From assembly GCA_947495075.1 (NCBI GenBank), contig CANLXH010000001.1, forward strand, positions 1,736,001 to 1,800,000: DNA of 64,000 nt, written 5' to 3'. A program made the translations under genes and the position numbers. Numbering within the stretch: the first letter of the stretch is position 1; every line of letters begins with the position of its first letter. Origin of the DNA: an uncultured Croceitalea sp. (GTDB lineage Bacteria > Bacteroidota > Bacteroidia > Flavobacteriales > Flavobacteriaceae). The notes below the pieces were generated by a model that did not search any database, had not been told where the DNA came from, and saw nothing but the letters and a program-made list of their open reading frames with translations. Positions 41,143-49,621 of the stretch are shown piece by piece.

Positions 41143-41994
41143 ATGAGGAAGAATATACTCATCCCAACTGATTTTTCGGTAAATGCATGGAATGCTGTAA
41201 AATATGTCCAGCAATTCTTTAAACATACCAAATGTAATTTCTACCTCTTACATGTTAGTGAGATTATAAATTATCAACCCAGCACAGTATCCTATAACAA
41301 TTATGAAGCAATGGAAATAGAAGAACGTATTGTTCCTTCTAAAAAGAAGTTAAACGATATGCTTCAAAAAATTGAAATAAAATTCTCAAATATTAACCAT
41401 AATTATTACGGTATTCATGAGCACGGGTTTTTTCTGGAATCCATAAAAAAGAACATTACTGAAAAAAAGATAGAACTCATTATAATGGGAACCAAAGGTG
41501 CTAGTGGCATGCGTAAACATATAATAGGAAGTAACGCTGGTGATGTAATTACTAAAGTAAAATGCAATACATTAATTATACCCAAAGGGGTTGCATTTTC
41601 AATACCACAAGAAGTAGCTTTTCCAACAGATTATAACATCTTTTATTCTCATAAAATTTTAGAAGCCATAACAGAAATATTAGGATTATGCCAAGGTAAC
41701 ATACGCATAATGAATGTATCTAAAGCAGGCAGGCAATTAACCAATGTTCAAGAAAAAAATAAGGAATATCTTTTTGATTACCTTAATGAGATATTTCCTA
41801 AGAACAATAGTTTCCATACCATTACAAATAAAAATGTAAATTCTGCCATACAATGTTTTGTAGAGAGTAGAGATGTAGACATGGTTATTATGGTAGCCAA
41901 GAATTTAAACTTTTTACAGCAAATACTATTTGATTCCCTCGTAGAAAAAATAAGCTTTCACACCAGTGTTCCATTTTTTGTTATACATGAGTGA
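41143..41994 (+). CDS. tandem universal stress protein
   Basis: A 283-residue two-domain USP from the ATG at 41143 (MRKNILIPTDFSVNAWNA). Domain 1 has the full loop GTKGASGMRKHIIGSN. Domain 2 has lost the Gly-rich loop and ends KISFHTSVPFFVIHE; its H-x-F block is degenerate (KNLNFLQQIL). A GTG three codons upstream extends the frame but would almost coincide with the transcript start. It is the first of a USP group that follows the two-component genes. Confidence 0.87.
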   Translation: MRKNILIPTDFSVNAWNAVKYVQQFFKHTKCNFYLLHVSEIINYQPSTVSYNNYEAMEIEERIVPSKKKLNDMLQKIEIKFSNINHNYYGIHEHGFFLESIKKNITEKKIELIIMGTKGASGMRKHIIGSNAGDVITKVKCNTLIIPKGVAFSIPQEVAFPTDYNIFYSHKILEAITEILGLCQGNIRIMNVSKAGRQLTNVQEKNKEYLFDYLNEIFPKNNSFHTITNKNVNSAIQCFVESRDVDMVIMVAKNLNFLQQILFDSLVEKISFHTSVPFFVIHE

Positions 41995-42014
41995 GGACTT
42001 GCTAAATCCTTTAG

Positions 42015-42066
42015 TTGGTCAACTGACCAATATCATAGTTTATAATTGACCTCGATTATATTTTTG
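42015..42066 (+). promoter_or_regulatory. FNR-type operator with overlapping palindrome, usp
   Basis: TGAC-CAAT-ATCA (42024-42035) is followed after 27 nt by TTTG in TATTTTTG (42059-42066). A second perfect palindrome TTGGTCAACTGACCAA (42015-42030) overlaps its left half. Confidence 0.87.
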
Positions 42067-42083
42067 AACAAAATAGGACGTAT

Positions 42084-42929
42084 ATGCGAACAATAGTAAT
42101 ACCCACAGATTTTTCAGAAAATGCACTTCATGCTATACGTTATGCAATTAATCTTTTTAAATGTGAGCGGTCTCAATTCTATTTTCTTCACGCATACGCA
42201 GATGAAGTTTACGGTCCATATAGGTTAAATAGTAAAATTGATATTGATACAGAGAAAGAAAAGATAAAAAAGGAAACTCAAAGAAGGTTGGATAAATTAA
42301 TAAAACAGGTAACTGCTATTCCTCCCAATCCAAAACATACCTTTAAAAGCGTAGCTTCTTTTGATTCTTTAGTAGATGCTGTAAACGATTTTGTCAATGA
42401 AGTCAATATTGATTTGGTTATTATGGGTACTAAGGGAAAGACCGATGATAAAAAAATCACTTTTGGTAGTCATACTGTCCAAGTATTTAAATATGTGCAA
42501 TGTCCAGTGCTAGCTGTGCCAAATGAAACTGAGTTTGAACAGCCAAAAAAAATACTATTCCCAACAGATTATATGCTGCCCTACAAACGAAGAGAACTAA
42601 AGCTTTTAGATTGCCTTTGCATGGAATATAAGTCTGAAGTGTATTGTCTTTATATTTCAGATTTTGAAAATCTAAGTCAGCGCCAATTAGATAACAAACG
42701 TTTTCTAACAGAATCATTACCAAATTCCTATCTCTTTTTTGAAAGAACCCCAGTAAAGAACAAAGTCCAAGCAATTAAACAACATATAAAATTAAAGGGA
42801 ATAGATTTCTTGGTTATGGTCAATTCTAGACATTCTTTTTTAGAGGATATGCTATACCGCTCAACTGTAGATGAAATTGGACTTACAACAAAAATTCCAT
42901 TTTTGGTAATGCAAAATTTACCTAGGTAA
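42084..42929 (+). CDS. tandem universal stress protein
   Basis: A 281-residue two-domain USP (MRTIVIPTDFSENALHAIRYA). Domain 1 loop is GTKGKTDDKKITFGSH. Domain 2 carries SRHSFLEDMLYRSTVDEIGLTTKIPFLVM in place of an ATP loop. It has its own operator promoter and is followed 10 bp later by another USP gene. Confidence 0.88.
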   Translation: MRTIVIPTDFSENALHAIRYAINLFKCERSQFYFLHAYADEVYGPYRLNSKIDIDTEKEKIKKETQRRLDKLIKQVTAIPPNPKHTFKSVASFDSLVDAVNDFVNEVNIDLVIMGTKGKTDDKKITFGSHTVQVFKYVQCPVLAVPNETEFEQPKKILFPTDYMLPYKRRELKLLDCLCMEYKSEVYCLYISDFENLSQRQLDNKRFLTESLPNSYLFFERTPVKNKVQAIKQHIKLKGIDFLVMVNSRHSFLEDMLYRSTVDEIGLTTKIPFLVMQNLPR

Positions 42930-42939
42930 AACATTGATA

Positions 42940-43782
42940 ATGAAAAAGATACTCCTCCCAACAGATTTCTCAGACTATGCACTAAATGCAATTTTTACCA
43001 CTATTAAATTGTACCATAAAATACCTTGTGATTTTATTTTATTGCATACCTATAAACCCGATACCAGAAATACTATTGGCAGTAAAAGTTCTACAAGAAC
43101 AGGTATGGTATACGATTCCTTGCATGAAAATGTTATGAAAAAATTAGAGGATACTTTGGATACCATAACAAAGGTTTCCGATAATCTCCGACATAATTTT
43201 TCAATTAACGCCGTATCTGGAGATTTAGCTACTACAATAAACGAACTTATTCCAAAACATGACCTCGACTTTATTGTTATGGGGACAAAAGGGGCTACAG
43301 GCGCAAAACAGATTTTTTTAGGTAGCAATACAGTTAGAGTGCTAAAAAAGATTCGGAACTGTCCAATTTTAGCCGTTCCCGAAAAATTTAATTTTCAGTC
43401 TTTAAACAAAATTATTTTTCCCACGGAATACGCAAAATTCTTTTCAAAAGAGCAACTGAAACCATTGGTAACATTAACAGAATTATGGAGGGCGCAAGTC
43501 TTAGTTTTCCATGTTGCCCAAGAATTTAAGCTTTCGGAGCAACAAAAGGCAAATAAGGAAATCTTAAAAAATAGACTGGGCAGCATACATCATTCCTTCT
43601 ATAAAGTCACTATCCATAACACCGTAGCAGATGCCATAGATAAATTTGCCAATGAGAAGTTAGCAGATATGATATGTTTAGTGCACTACAACCACACATT
43701 CATGGAAAAATTAACTCAAGAACCGGTAGTAAAGAAAGTAGGGTTTAACACAAAAGTGCCCCTTTTAATATTACCGGAATAA
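42940..43782 (+). CDS. tandem universal stress protein
   Basis: A 280-residue two-domain USP from the ATG at 42940 (MKKILLPTDFSDYALNAIFT); the longer frame starts with TTG two codons earlier. Domain 1 loop is GTKGATGAKQIFLGSN. Domain 2 has NHTFMEKLTQEPVVKKVGFNTKVPLLILPE, the clearest copy of the family-specific block. It lies between two USP genes with 10-13 bp gaps, so the three form one transcript. Confidence 0.88.
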   Translation: MKKILLPTDFSDYALNAIFTTIKLYHKIPCDFILLHTYKPDTRNTIGSKSSTRTGMVYDSLHENVMKKLEDTLDTITKVSDNLRHNFSINAVSGDLATTINELIPKHDLDFIVMGTKGATGAKQIFLGSNTVRVLKKIRNCPILAVPEKFNFQSLNKIIFPTEYAKFFSKEQLKPLVTLTELWRAQVLVFHVAQEFKLSEQQKANKEILKNRLGSIHHSFYKVTIHNTVADAIDKFANEKLADMICLVHYNHTFMEKLTQEPVVKKVGFNTKVPLLILPE

Positions 43783-43795
43783 AAGAAATATAAAA

Positions 43796-44647
43796 ATGAT
43801 AAAAATAATAGTACCTACGGATTTTTCTGATAACGCATACCATGCTTTACGCTATGCTATTTACCTGTTTGAAAAAGAAGAATGTACATTCTACATTTTA
43901 AATGCTTTTCAAATTGGGACATCTAACCTTGAAACTATACGTAATAAAAAGCGAAATACTCGGCTATACAAAATTACCAAAGAGGCTTCAGAAAAAGGCC
44001 TAATGGAAACACTTTCGACTGTTAGAATTGAGAATGATAACCCCAAACATATTTTTAAAACAATATCAATTGCAGATTCTTTAGTAAATGTCATTGGAAA
44101 ATCTGTGCTTGACCTTGATATATATTATATTTTTATGGGTACAAAAGGGGCTAGTGGGTTAAAAAGTGTATTTCTTGGAAGTAATACCGTAAAGATTATT
44201 AGTAAAATAGATTTTTGTCCTATAGTTGCTGTACCAGCAGATTATTCTTTTGATATTCCAGATGAAATACTCTTTGCTACAGGTTTTGAACATATCTATG
44301 ATAAATACGAATTGCATCCAATGCTAGTTTTATCCAAGCTTTGGAATTCTAAAATCCGAGTCTTGCATTTAGTAGATGAAGAAAAAAAGGTAGCGCATAA
44401 AGAAACAGCAAAAAAGGTAATTGAAAAAAGATTACAGCATGTACCTTATGAGATTATTGAAATAGAGAAAAAAAATAAAGTCTCTACAGAAATTGCAAAA
44501 CTCGTAGAACAAAATGAAGATATTGGAATGGTAGCAATGATAGATTATTGGCATAGTTTTATACAGAAATTGACTAGAGAACAAGTAGTTAAGAATGTTG
44601 CTTTTAGCACCAAAGTCCCCTTTTTAGTTATGCATCTTCTAGAATAG
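43796..44647 (+). CDS. tandem universal stress protein
   Basis: A 283-residue two-domain USP (MIKIIVPTDFSDNAYHALRYA). Domain 1 has GTKGASGLKSVFLGSN. Domain 2 has WHSFIQKLTREQVVKNVAFSTKVPFLVM instead of the loop. It is the third gene of the USP transcript that begins at 42084 and meets a minus-strand gene just downstream. Confidence 0.88.
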   Translation: MIKIIVPTDFSDNAYHALRYAIYLFEKEECTFYILNAFQIGTSNLETIRNKKRNTRLYKITKEASEKGLMETLSTVRIENDNPKHIFKTISIADSLVNVIGKSVLDLDIYYIFMGTKGASGLKSVFLGSNTVKIISKIDFCPIVAVPADYSFDIPDEILFATGFEHIYDKYELHPMLVLSKLWNSKIRVLHLVDEEKKVAHKETAKKVIEKRLQHVPYEIIEIEKKNKVSTEIAKLVEQNEDIGMVAMIDYWHSFIQKLTREQVVKNVAFSTKVPFLVMHLLE

Positions 44648-44670
44648 TGTATAGGGTGTAACTAAACACT

Positions 44671-44925
44671 CTAGCTATAATCGTTTTTATATTGATGTTT
44701 ATTTTTCCCGTTTAAAATTTTTAGATTTAGAATAGGGAAACCAATACAGCTTAGCTCTCGTTTTACTCTTTCTAAAGTTTTATGAGTTGTGACATAAAAA
44801 GTGATAGTACTGGTCTCAATATCAAGGTCTAGCACGATAAGATCTAAAATTCGGTTTAGATTCCGAATAATAATAGCTTTCCCCTCGAGGGTTGAAAGAT
44901 TTTTTAACGTGGCGAATGTCCTCAT
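44671..44925 (-). CDS. small protein resembling an HMA domain without its metal cysteines
   Basis: An 84-residue alpha/beta protein: a helix (LEGKAIIIRNLNRIL), strands ILDLIVLDLDIETSTITFYV, helix TLERVKRELSCIGFPI and a basic tail. The beta-alpha-beta-beta-alpha-beta order and the L-x-x-I-G-[FY]-P end-block recall HMA domains, but the C-x2-C pair is missing; only one Cys remains. The promoter shares an operator with the ROK kinase gene. Function unknown. Confidence 0.55.
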   Translation of the reverse strand: MRTFATLKNLSTLEGKAIIIRNLNRILDLIVLDLDIETSTITFYVTTHKTLERVKRELSCIGFPILNLKILNGKNKHQYKNDYS

Positions 44926-44940
44926 AATCTTTATTTGTTA

Positions 44941-45014
44941 TAAAGTTAATCTCCTTAAATTGAGTGTAAAATGATTTCTATCAGTTAAGCGATAAAAAAT
45001 ATTCCATTGCTTTG
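44941..45014. promoter_or_regulatory. shared divergent FNR-type operator, HMA-like gene / ROK kinase
   Basis: TGAT-TTCT-ATCA (44972-44983) has TTTG at 45011-45014 towards the ROK gene and TTTA in TAACTTTA at 44948-44941 towards the small gene, both at the standard distance. Confidence 0.86.
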
Positions 45015-45038
45015 TTCATCTTCAAAAACACTATTGAA

Positions 45039-46016
45039 ATGAATGAAAATGGAATTGATATTGTACTTGCCATTGATATAGGTGGCACTTTTACTAAAAT
45101 AGGTTTAGTAGATAGGCAAGGTAATATCTTGTATAACAAAGTTTTTAAAACAAAGGCAAAAAATCCTTTTGCTGAGTATAAAGTCCTGCTCAAAAAACAA
45201 ATTAAGACTTTACTTTCTTCCACTCACACAAATCATAATATTTTGTGTATTGGTATAGGAGCTCCCAATGCTAATTATAATACGGGAATTATGGAAAATC
45301 CACCAAATTTTAGATGGGGAGAGAGTGTACCTATTAAAGAAGTTATTATGGAAATTATAGATAGACCAGTCTATATCACCAATGATGCCAATGCATCAGC
45401 GTTAGGGGAACTGTATTTTGGTATGGCAAAACAAATGAAAAACTTTGTGGTACTTACTTTAGGTACTGGCTTAGGCAGTGGAATTATAAATGAAGGAAAA
45501 TTAGTGGTTGGTGCAAACGGTATGGCTGGTGAGCTAGGTCATGTAAATGTCTATCCTAAAGGAAGGCAATGTAACTGTGGTCTTAAAGGGTGTTTGGAAA
45601 CCTATGTTTCAGTTACTGGAATAAAACGAACAGTTTTTAAGTTGTTGGCAGATAGCAATGAAGATTCTATGTTACGAAATTGGAGTTTTGACAGTTTAAC
45701 AGGTAAAGAAATATCAAAAGCTGCTTTAAACGGAGATAAAATTGCTCTGGAAGCATTTCATCTAACTGCTCAAATCTTAGGAAGTAAAATGGCAGATACA
45801 GTAGCACACCTAGAGCCAGAAGCGTTTATCTTAACCGGAGGGCTTAGTCATGCAGGAGAATTATTTTTAAAACCTTTAATTGAAAATATGGAAGCTTCTC
45901 TATTTAATGCCTACAAGGGAAAAGTAAAAGTGCTTATTTCAAAAACTCCAAGTAGTAGTGCTATTCTAGGACCAGCTGCTCTAGCATGGCAAGGTCTAGA
46001 AATAAGAGGAAATTAG
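45039..46016 (+). CDS. ROK family glucokinase-like protein
   Basis: A 325-residue ROK protein from the ATG at 45039 (NGIDIVLAIDIGGTFTKIGLVD). It has the phosphate-1 loop DIGGTFTK, catalytic TNDANASALGE, LGTGLGSGII, and the zinc motif CNCGLKGCLE. It most likely phosphorylates glucose or a related hexose in the cytosol. A longer frame starts with TTG at 45012, inside the -7 element of the operator promoter, so it can be excluded. Glycolytic induction under anoxia is consistent with the pfkB promoter. Confidence 0.88.
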   Translation: MNENGIDIVLAIDIGGTFTKIGLVDRQGNILYNKVFKTKAKNPFAEYKVLLKKQIKTLLSSTHTNHNILCIGIGAPNANYNTGIMENPPNFRWGESVPIKEVIMEIIDRPVYITNDANASALGELYFGMAKQMKNFVVLTLGTGLGSGIINEGKLVVGANGMAGELGHVNVYPKGRQCNCGLKGCLETYVSVTGIKRTVFKLLADSNEDSMLRNWSFDSLTGKEISKAALNGDKIALEAFHLTAQILGSKMADTVAHLEPEAFILTGGLSHAGELFLKPLIENMEASLFNAYKGKVKVLISKTPSSSAILGPAALAWQGLEIRGN

Positions 46017-46312
46017 TTTACTGATTTCACCGCATCTATAATTGCATTTTTCTGAAGAACTCCGGACTGTCTCCAAAGTTGTTCTCCATTTTTAAATAGT
46101 ATCACAGTCGGTACGCCTCTAACTTGAAACCTATTTGCTAATAATTGATTCTTATCTACATCTATTTTTACAATACGGACGTCATCTTTTAATTCTTGTT
46201 TAACCTCTTTTAAAATTGGCGCCAACATTTTACATGGACCACACCATTCTGCAAAAAAATCTACAAGCACAGGTGTCTCCGAAACTATTATTTTATCAAA
46301 ATTACCTTTCAT
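46013..46312 (-). CDS. trxA: thioredoxin
   Basis: A 99-residue thioredoxin with the active site W23-C24-G-P-C27, the cis-Pro region RGVPTVILFKNGE and the usual fold length. It reduces disulfides in the cytosol. It overlaps the ROK stop by 4 bp on the opposite strand. The operator at 46365-46376 lies upstream, but on this side TTTG is shifted by two bases from the standard distance, so regulation by it is doubtful. Confidence 0.92.
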   Translation of the reverse strand: MKGNFDKIIVSETPVLVDFFAEWCGPCKMLAPILKEVKQELKDDVRIVKIDVDKNQLLANRFQVRGVPTVILFKNGEQLWRQSGVLQKNAIIDAVKSVN

Positions 46313-46364
46313 CTTAGTTATTGGTTTAAAAACTGCAAATTACAAAACCTTCTTGTATGGAAAC

Positions 46365-46407
46365 TGACCAATATCATGGTTTTTAATACTGCTTAAAGTT
46401 AGTTTTG
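46365..46407 (+). promoter_or_regulatory. FNR-type operator and -7 element, usp
   Basis: TGAC-CAAT-ATCA (46365-46376) is followed after 27 nt by TTTG in TAGTTTTG (46400-46407). The operator is identical in sequence to the one at 42024-42035. Confidence 0.88.
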
Positions 46408-46437
46408 ATTACATCACTTCTTATAAAATTAAAAGCT

Positions 46438-47280
46438 ATGTTACGAGTACTGCTCCCTACAGATTTTTCAGATAATTCCTTTGAGGCTATAAAATATGCC
46501 TTGCTTGCATTTAAAGATATGGACTGTGAATTTTACCTTTTACATACCTATATGCCTCCTGTTTATCATGTAGAATATGTTGTTGGGTATCCAGAACAAA
46601 TTGGTCTTGGAGATGTTATCAAACAAAATGCAGTAAATGATTTAAATAACCTTCAAAATAAACTGAAGGAAAAGTTTAAGAACAATAGACATTCTTTTGA
46701 TGCATTTGCATGTTTGGGCACTTTAACCAACCAGGTTAATGAAATGGTAAAAGACAAAAATATAAATCTGATTGTGATGGGTACAAAAGGAGCCACGGGC
46801 GCAAGAGAGATTCTGTTTGGCACTAATACAGTCCACATCATAAAGAGAGCTAAATGTCCAGTAATTGCTATACCTCCAAACTTTGAGTATGAGGTACCCA
46901 AGGAAATTCTTTTCCCAACAGATTATGAGGTGAATTTTAAAGCTAAACCATTAAATCTATTGCTTAAAATAGCCAAGCAACATGTATCCAGTATAGAAGT
47001 GCTTCATGTATCATATGGTTATGAACTGTCTGATGCGCAAAAGAAAAATAAAGAAAAGTTGGATAAAATTTTAAAAGGCATTGCTCATCTTTTTCATGAT
47101 AAGCCAAATCAAGAAGTGATACAGGCTATCAACAACTTTCAATTAAAACATAAAATGAATTTGTTAGTAATGATACAAAACAAGCACACTTTTGTAGAAA
47201 GGTTATTTATTGAACCTATAATCAAAAAAATTGGGTTTCATATCCAAATTCCCTTTATGGTGATTCCTCATTTTAAATAA
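46438..47280 (+). CDS. tandem universal stress protein
   Basis: A 280-residue two-domain USP from the ATG at 46438 (MLRVLLPTDFSDNSFEAIKYA). A longer frame begins with TTG at 46405 within the -7 element and is excluded. Domain 1 loop is GTKGATGAREILFGTN. Domain 2 has KHTFVERLFIEPIIKKIGFHIQIPFMVIPH. Another USP gene begins 5 bp downstream. Confidence 0.88.
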   Translation: MLRVLLPTDFSDNSFEAIKYALLAFKDMDCEFYLLHTYMPPVYHVEYVVGYPEQIGLGDVIKQNAVNDLNNLQNKLKEKFKNNRHSFDAFACLGTLTNQVNEMVKDKNINLIVMGTKGATGAREILFGTNTVHIIKRAKCPVIAIPPNFEYEVPKEILFPTDYEVNFKAKPLNLLLKIAKQHVSSIEVLHVSYGYELSDAQKKNKEKLDKILKGIAHLFHDKPNQEVIQAINNFQLKHKMNLLVMIQNKHTFVERLFIEPIIKKIGFHIQIPFMVIPHFK

Positions 47281-47285
47281 TTGTT

Positions 47286-48137
47286 ATGATTAGTAATATT
47301 TTGGTGTTAACAGATTTTTCATATGATGCCTATAATGCACTTTTTTATGCAACGCAATTGTACAAACATCAAAAATGTACGTTTCATATTTTGCATGCTT
47401 ATGACCTCAATTCTGATTTTAAAGAAGAATTTAAAAGTAGTGGAAAAACCGATTTAATGCATTTTATTGATAACAGGGTGACTGAATGTCTTCAAGAAAC
47501 ACAGTATAAAATTATTAGAGATACAGAAAAGAATGCGCTACATAATTTTATTACAGTTTCCAAAAACAATTCTCTAGAAAATGCAGTTAATTATTATATA
47601 TCTCAAAACAATATAGACCTTATAGCAATTGGTACAAAAGGAAAAACTGGAGCCTTAGACATCTTCTTTGGTAGTAATACCATTAAAATGGTGAAAAACA
47701 AAATTGGTTGTCCTTTGTTATGTATTCCAAAACAAATAGATTATCGACCCATTTCACAAATAGGTTACATTACCAGCCTTAATCACAGTCCAAATCAGAA
47801 AACATTAAAAACAGTAAAATCTCTTGCATCATTTTATGAAGCAGTACTACACCTAGTTCATGTTTCAGAAGATAGTCCCATCAATACAAATCAAAAAAAC
47901 AACAAGGTATTACTAGAAAAGGATTTCAAAAATACTTGTCTAAAATACCATAACATTCCGCGAGAAAAATCCATAGCAAAAACGGTTGCTAAGTTTGCTG
48001 AAAAAATTGGTATAAGCATTTTGGTTATATCCTATTATCCTCACTATTTTCTGGATAAACTTTTTAGGGAGCCTGTTGCGTTAGATTTAAGTTTCTATAC
48101 AGAAACTCCCTTGCTAATTCTTCCTATTCAAGAATGA
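47286..48137 (+). CDS. tandem universal stress protein
   Basis: A 283-residue two-domain USP (MISNILVLTDFSYDAYNALFYA). Domain 1 loop is GTKGKTGALDIFFGSN; domain 2 has PHYFLDKLFREPVALDLSFYTETPLLILPI. It is transcribed with the USP before it. Its stop codon (48135-48137) forms the first bases of the operator of the next gene. Confidence 0.87.
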   Translation: MISNILVLTDFSYDAYNALFYATQLYKHQKCTFHILHAYDLNSDFKEEFKSSGKTDLMHFIDNRVTECLQETQYKIIRDTEKNALHNFITVSKNNSLENAVNYYISQNNIDLIAIGTKGKTGALDIFFGSNTIKMVKNKIGCPLLCIPKQIDYRPISQIGYITSLNHSPNQKTLKTVKSLASFYEAVLHLVHVSEDSPINTNQKNNKVLLEKDFKNTCLKYHNIPREKSIAKTVAKFAEKIGISILVISYYPHYFLDKLFREPVALDLSFYTETPLLILPIQE

Positions 48138-48177
48138 CAATTATCATTTGATAAGGTTTTTCGGTGTCTTATTTTTA
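48135..48177 (+). promoter_or_regulatory. FNR-type operator overlapping a stop codon, usp
   Basis: TGAC-AATT-ATCA (48135-48146) starts with the TGA stop of the upstream USP gene. TTTA in TATTTTTA (48170-48177) follows after 27 nt. Confidence 0.85.
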
Positions 48178-48200
48178 TCTCGTAATCAAAATATATTAGC

Positions 48201-49049
48201 ATGAATAAAAGAATATTATTACCTACTGATTATTCAAAAAATGCTCTCAATTCTATAAGATACGCTCTAGATTTATACAAAGATGTGCGTTGTGATTTTT
48301 ATTTCTTAAACGCCTTTCATGCATCAGGATATTCTTTGGACAGTTTAATGGTGGCCGAGTCTGGTGAACGCCATTATGAAGCAGCAAAATTAGAGTCTAC
48401 AGAAGGAATGAAACGTCTCATGGAAATCTTACGCTTACATCCAGAAAATGATAAGCACAAATTTCATACTATCTGTACTTTTAATTCTCTTTTAGTAGCT
48501 ATAGAAGAAGTTTTAAAGGCAAAAGATATAGATATTATTGTCATGGGTACCAAAGGAATTACAGATGCGACAAATGCAATTTTAGGAACCAATACTGTAG
48601 GTGTTATGGAAAAAATAACACAATGTCCTGTAATAGCAGTTCCAGCTAGCTATAGCTATTCCCCACCTAAGGAAATTGTTTTCCCGACTGATTACAAAAC
48701 TGTTTTTAGAAGAAAAGAACTTAATTATATGTTTGAAATAGCCAAGATGCATAGTTGCAGTATTAGAGTTCTCCATATTGAAAAACGTAACAACCTAAAT
48801 GCTGCCCAGGAAAACAATAAAGCATTGTTGGAAGATATGATGCAAGGTCTTGATTTCAGTTTTCATACATTGACAAAAGTAAAAGTGAGCCAAGGTATAG
48901 AAGCTTTTTTTAAAAGTCGTGGCAGTGATATGATTGCCTTTTTAAATAGAAAGCATCGTTTTTTCAGTAGTATTCTATCTAATCCGTTAGTTAAAGAAAT
49001 TGGTTATGATAGTGAGATTCCCATTTTAGTTCTAAAAGATAATTCTTAA
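48201..49049 (+). CDS. tandem universal stress protein
   Basis: A 282-residue two-domain USP (MNKRILLPTDYSKNALNSIRYA). Domain 1 loop is GTKGITDATNAILGTN. Domain 2 has KHRFFSSILSNPLVKEIGYDSEIPILVLKD. It has its own operator promoter and is followed 43 bp later by a small gene in the same direction, probably in the same transcript. Confidence 0.87.
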   Translation: MNKRILLPTDYSKNALNSIRYALDLYKDVRCDFYFLNAFHASGYSLDSLMVAESGERHYEAAKLESTEGMKRLMEILRLHPENDKHKFHTICTFNSLLVAIEEVLKAKDIDIIVMGTKGITDATNAILGTNTVGVMEKITQCPVIAVPASYSYSPPKEIVFPTDYKTVFRRKELNYMFEIAKMHSCSIRVLHIEKRNNLNAAQENNKALLEDMMQGLDFSFHTLTKVKVSQGIEAFFKSRGSDMIAFLNRKHRFFSSILSNPLVKEIGYDSEIPILVLKDNS

Positions 49050-49092
49050 TCTAAAAAATGTTTTGAGAAAGACTTGTTAAACTCGTTGAAAT

Positions 49093-49509
49093 ATGAAAAA
49101 AATTGGAATATGGCTTGACAAAGAAAAAGCACATATCGTAATCCTAAAAAACGATTATGAATATTTTGAGACAGTATTTTCAAAGTTAGATTTTTTTAAT
49201 CCAAAAGGAGGCTCAGGAACTAAATTCAAAGGAGGACCACAAGATGTGGTTCAGGACAGTAAGTATTTAGAAAGAGAAAAGCATCAGCTAAAGAAATACT
49301 TTGATAAAATTGTCAAAAAAGTCTTAGACGCAGATACATTGGTACTTTTTGGTCCAGCTGGAACAAATGAAAAGCTTAATAAAGAACTACAATTATCTTA
49401 TCCAGAACTAGCAGCTAAAATAAAGGCTGTAATTAAAGCAGATAGTATGACCCATAATCAAGTTAAAGCTCTTATACGCAATTTCTACAGAATCAAAAAC
49501 CAAGTATAA
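49093..49509 (+). CDS. conserved small protein, possibly eRF1/host-attachment-like fold
   Basis: A 138-residue protein: N-terminal GIWLDKEKAHIVILKND strand pair, a Gly-rich loop (PKGGSGTKFKGGPQD), a helix EREKHQLKKYFDKIVKKVLDADTLVLFGPAG and a C-terminal helix AVIKADSMTHNQVKALIRNFY. The order, RNase H-like strand pair then VLFGPAG loop, resembles the eRF1-domain-related and host-attachment families, which often sit among stress genes. I cannot confirm it. It follows the last USP gene and may be cotranscribed. Confidence 0.5.
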   Translation: MKKIGIWLDKEKAHIVILKNDYEYFETVFSKLDFFNPKGGSGTKFKGGPQDVVQDSKYLEREKHQLKKYFDKIVKKVLDADTLVLFGPAGTNEKLNKELQLSYPELAAKIKAVIKADSMTHNQVKALIRNFYRIKNQV

Positions 49510-49621
49510 GAACCTGTTTAACTCTTTAATAGAATCCAATTAGCTAATATTTTTTAGTTTATCCTGAACTACAACTACTAAAAACTATCGAAGTAGAAAT
49601 CAATCTTTAAAAATCATCCTC

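Noticed and set aside
44652-44673. Small hairpin between a USP gene and the HMA-like gene
   Set aside because: The stem is only 8 bp with a wobble pair and no T run; not enough for a terminator call.
46334-46376. Thioredoxin promoter under the operator at 46365-46376
   Set aside because: TTTG on this side is displaced by two bases and the -7 element is poor, so only the USP direction was accepted.
41143-49049. USP group considered as a DNA repeat or recent tandem duplication
   Set aside because: The proteins are clearly related, but the DNA has diverged so far that no extended identity remains; old duplications fit better than a repeat element.
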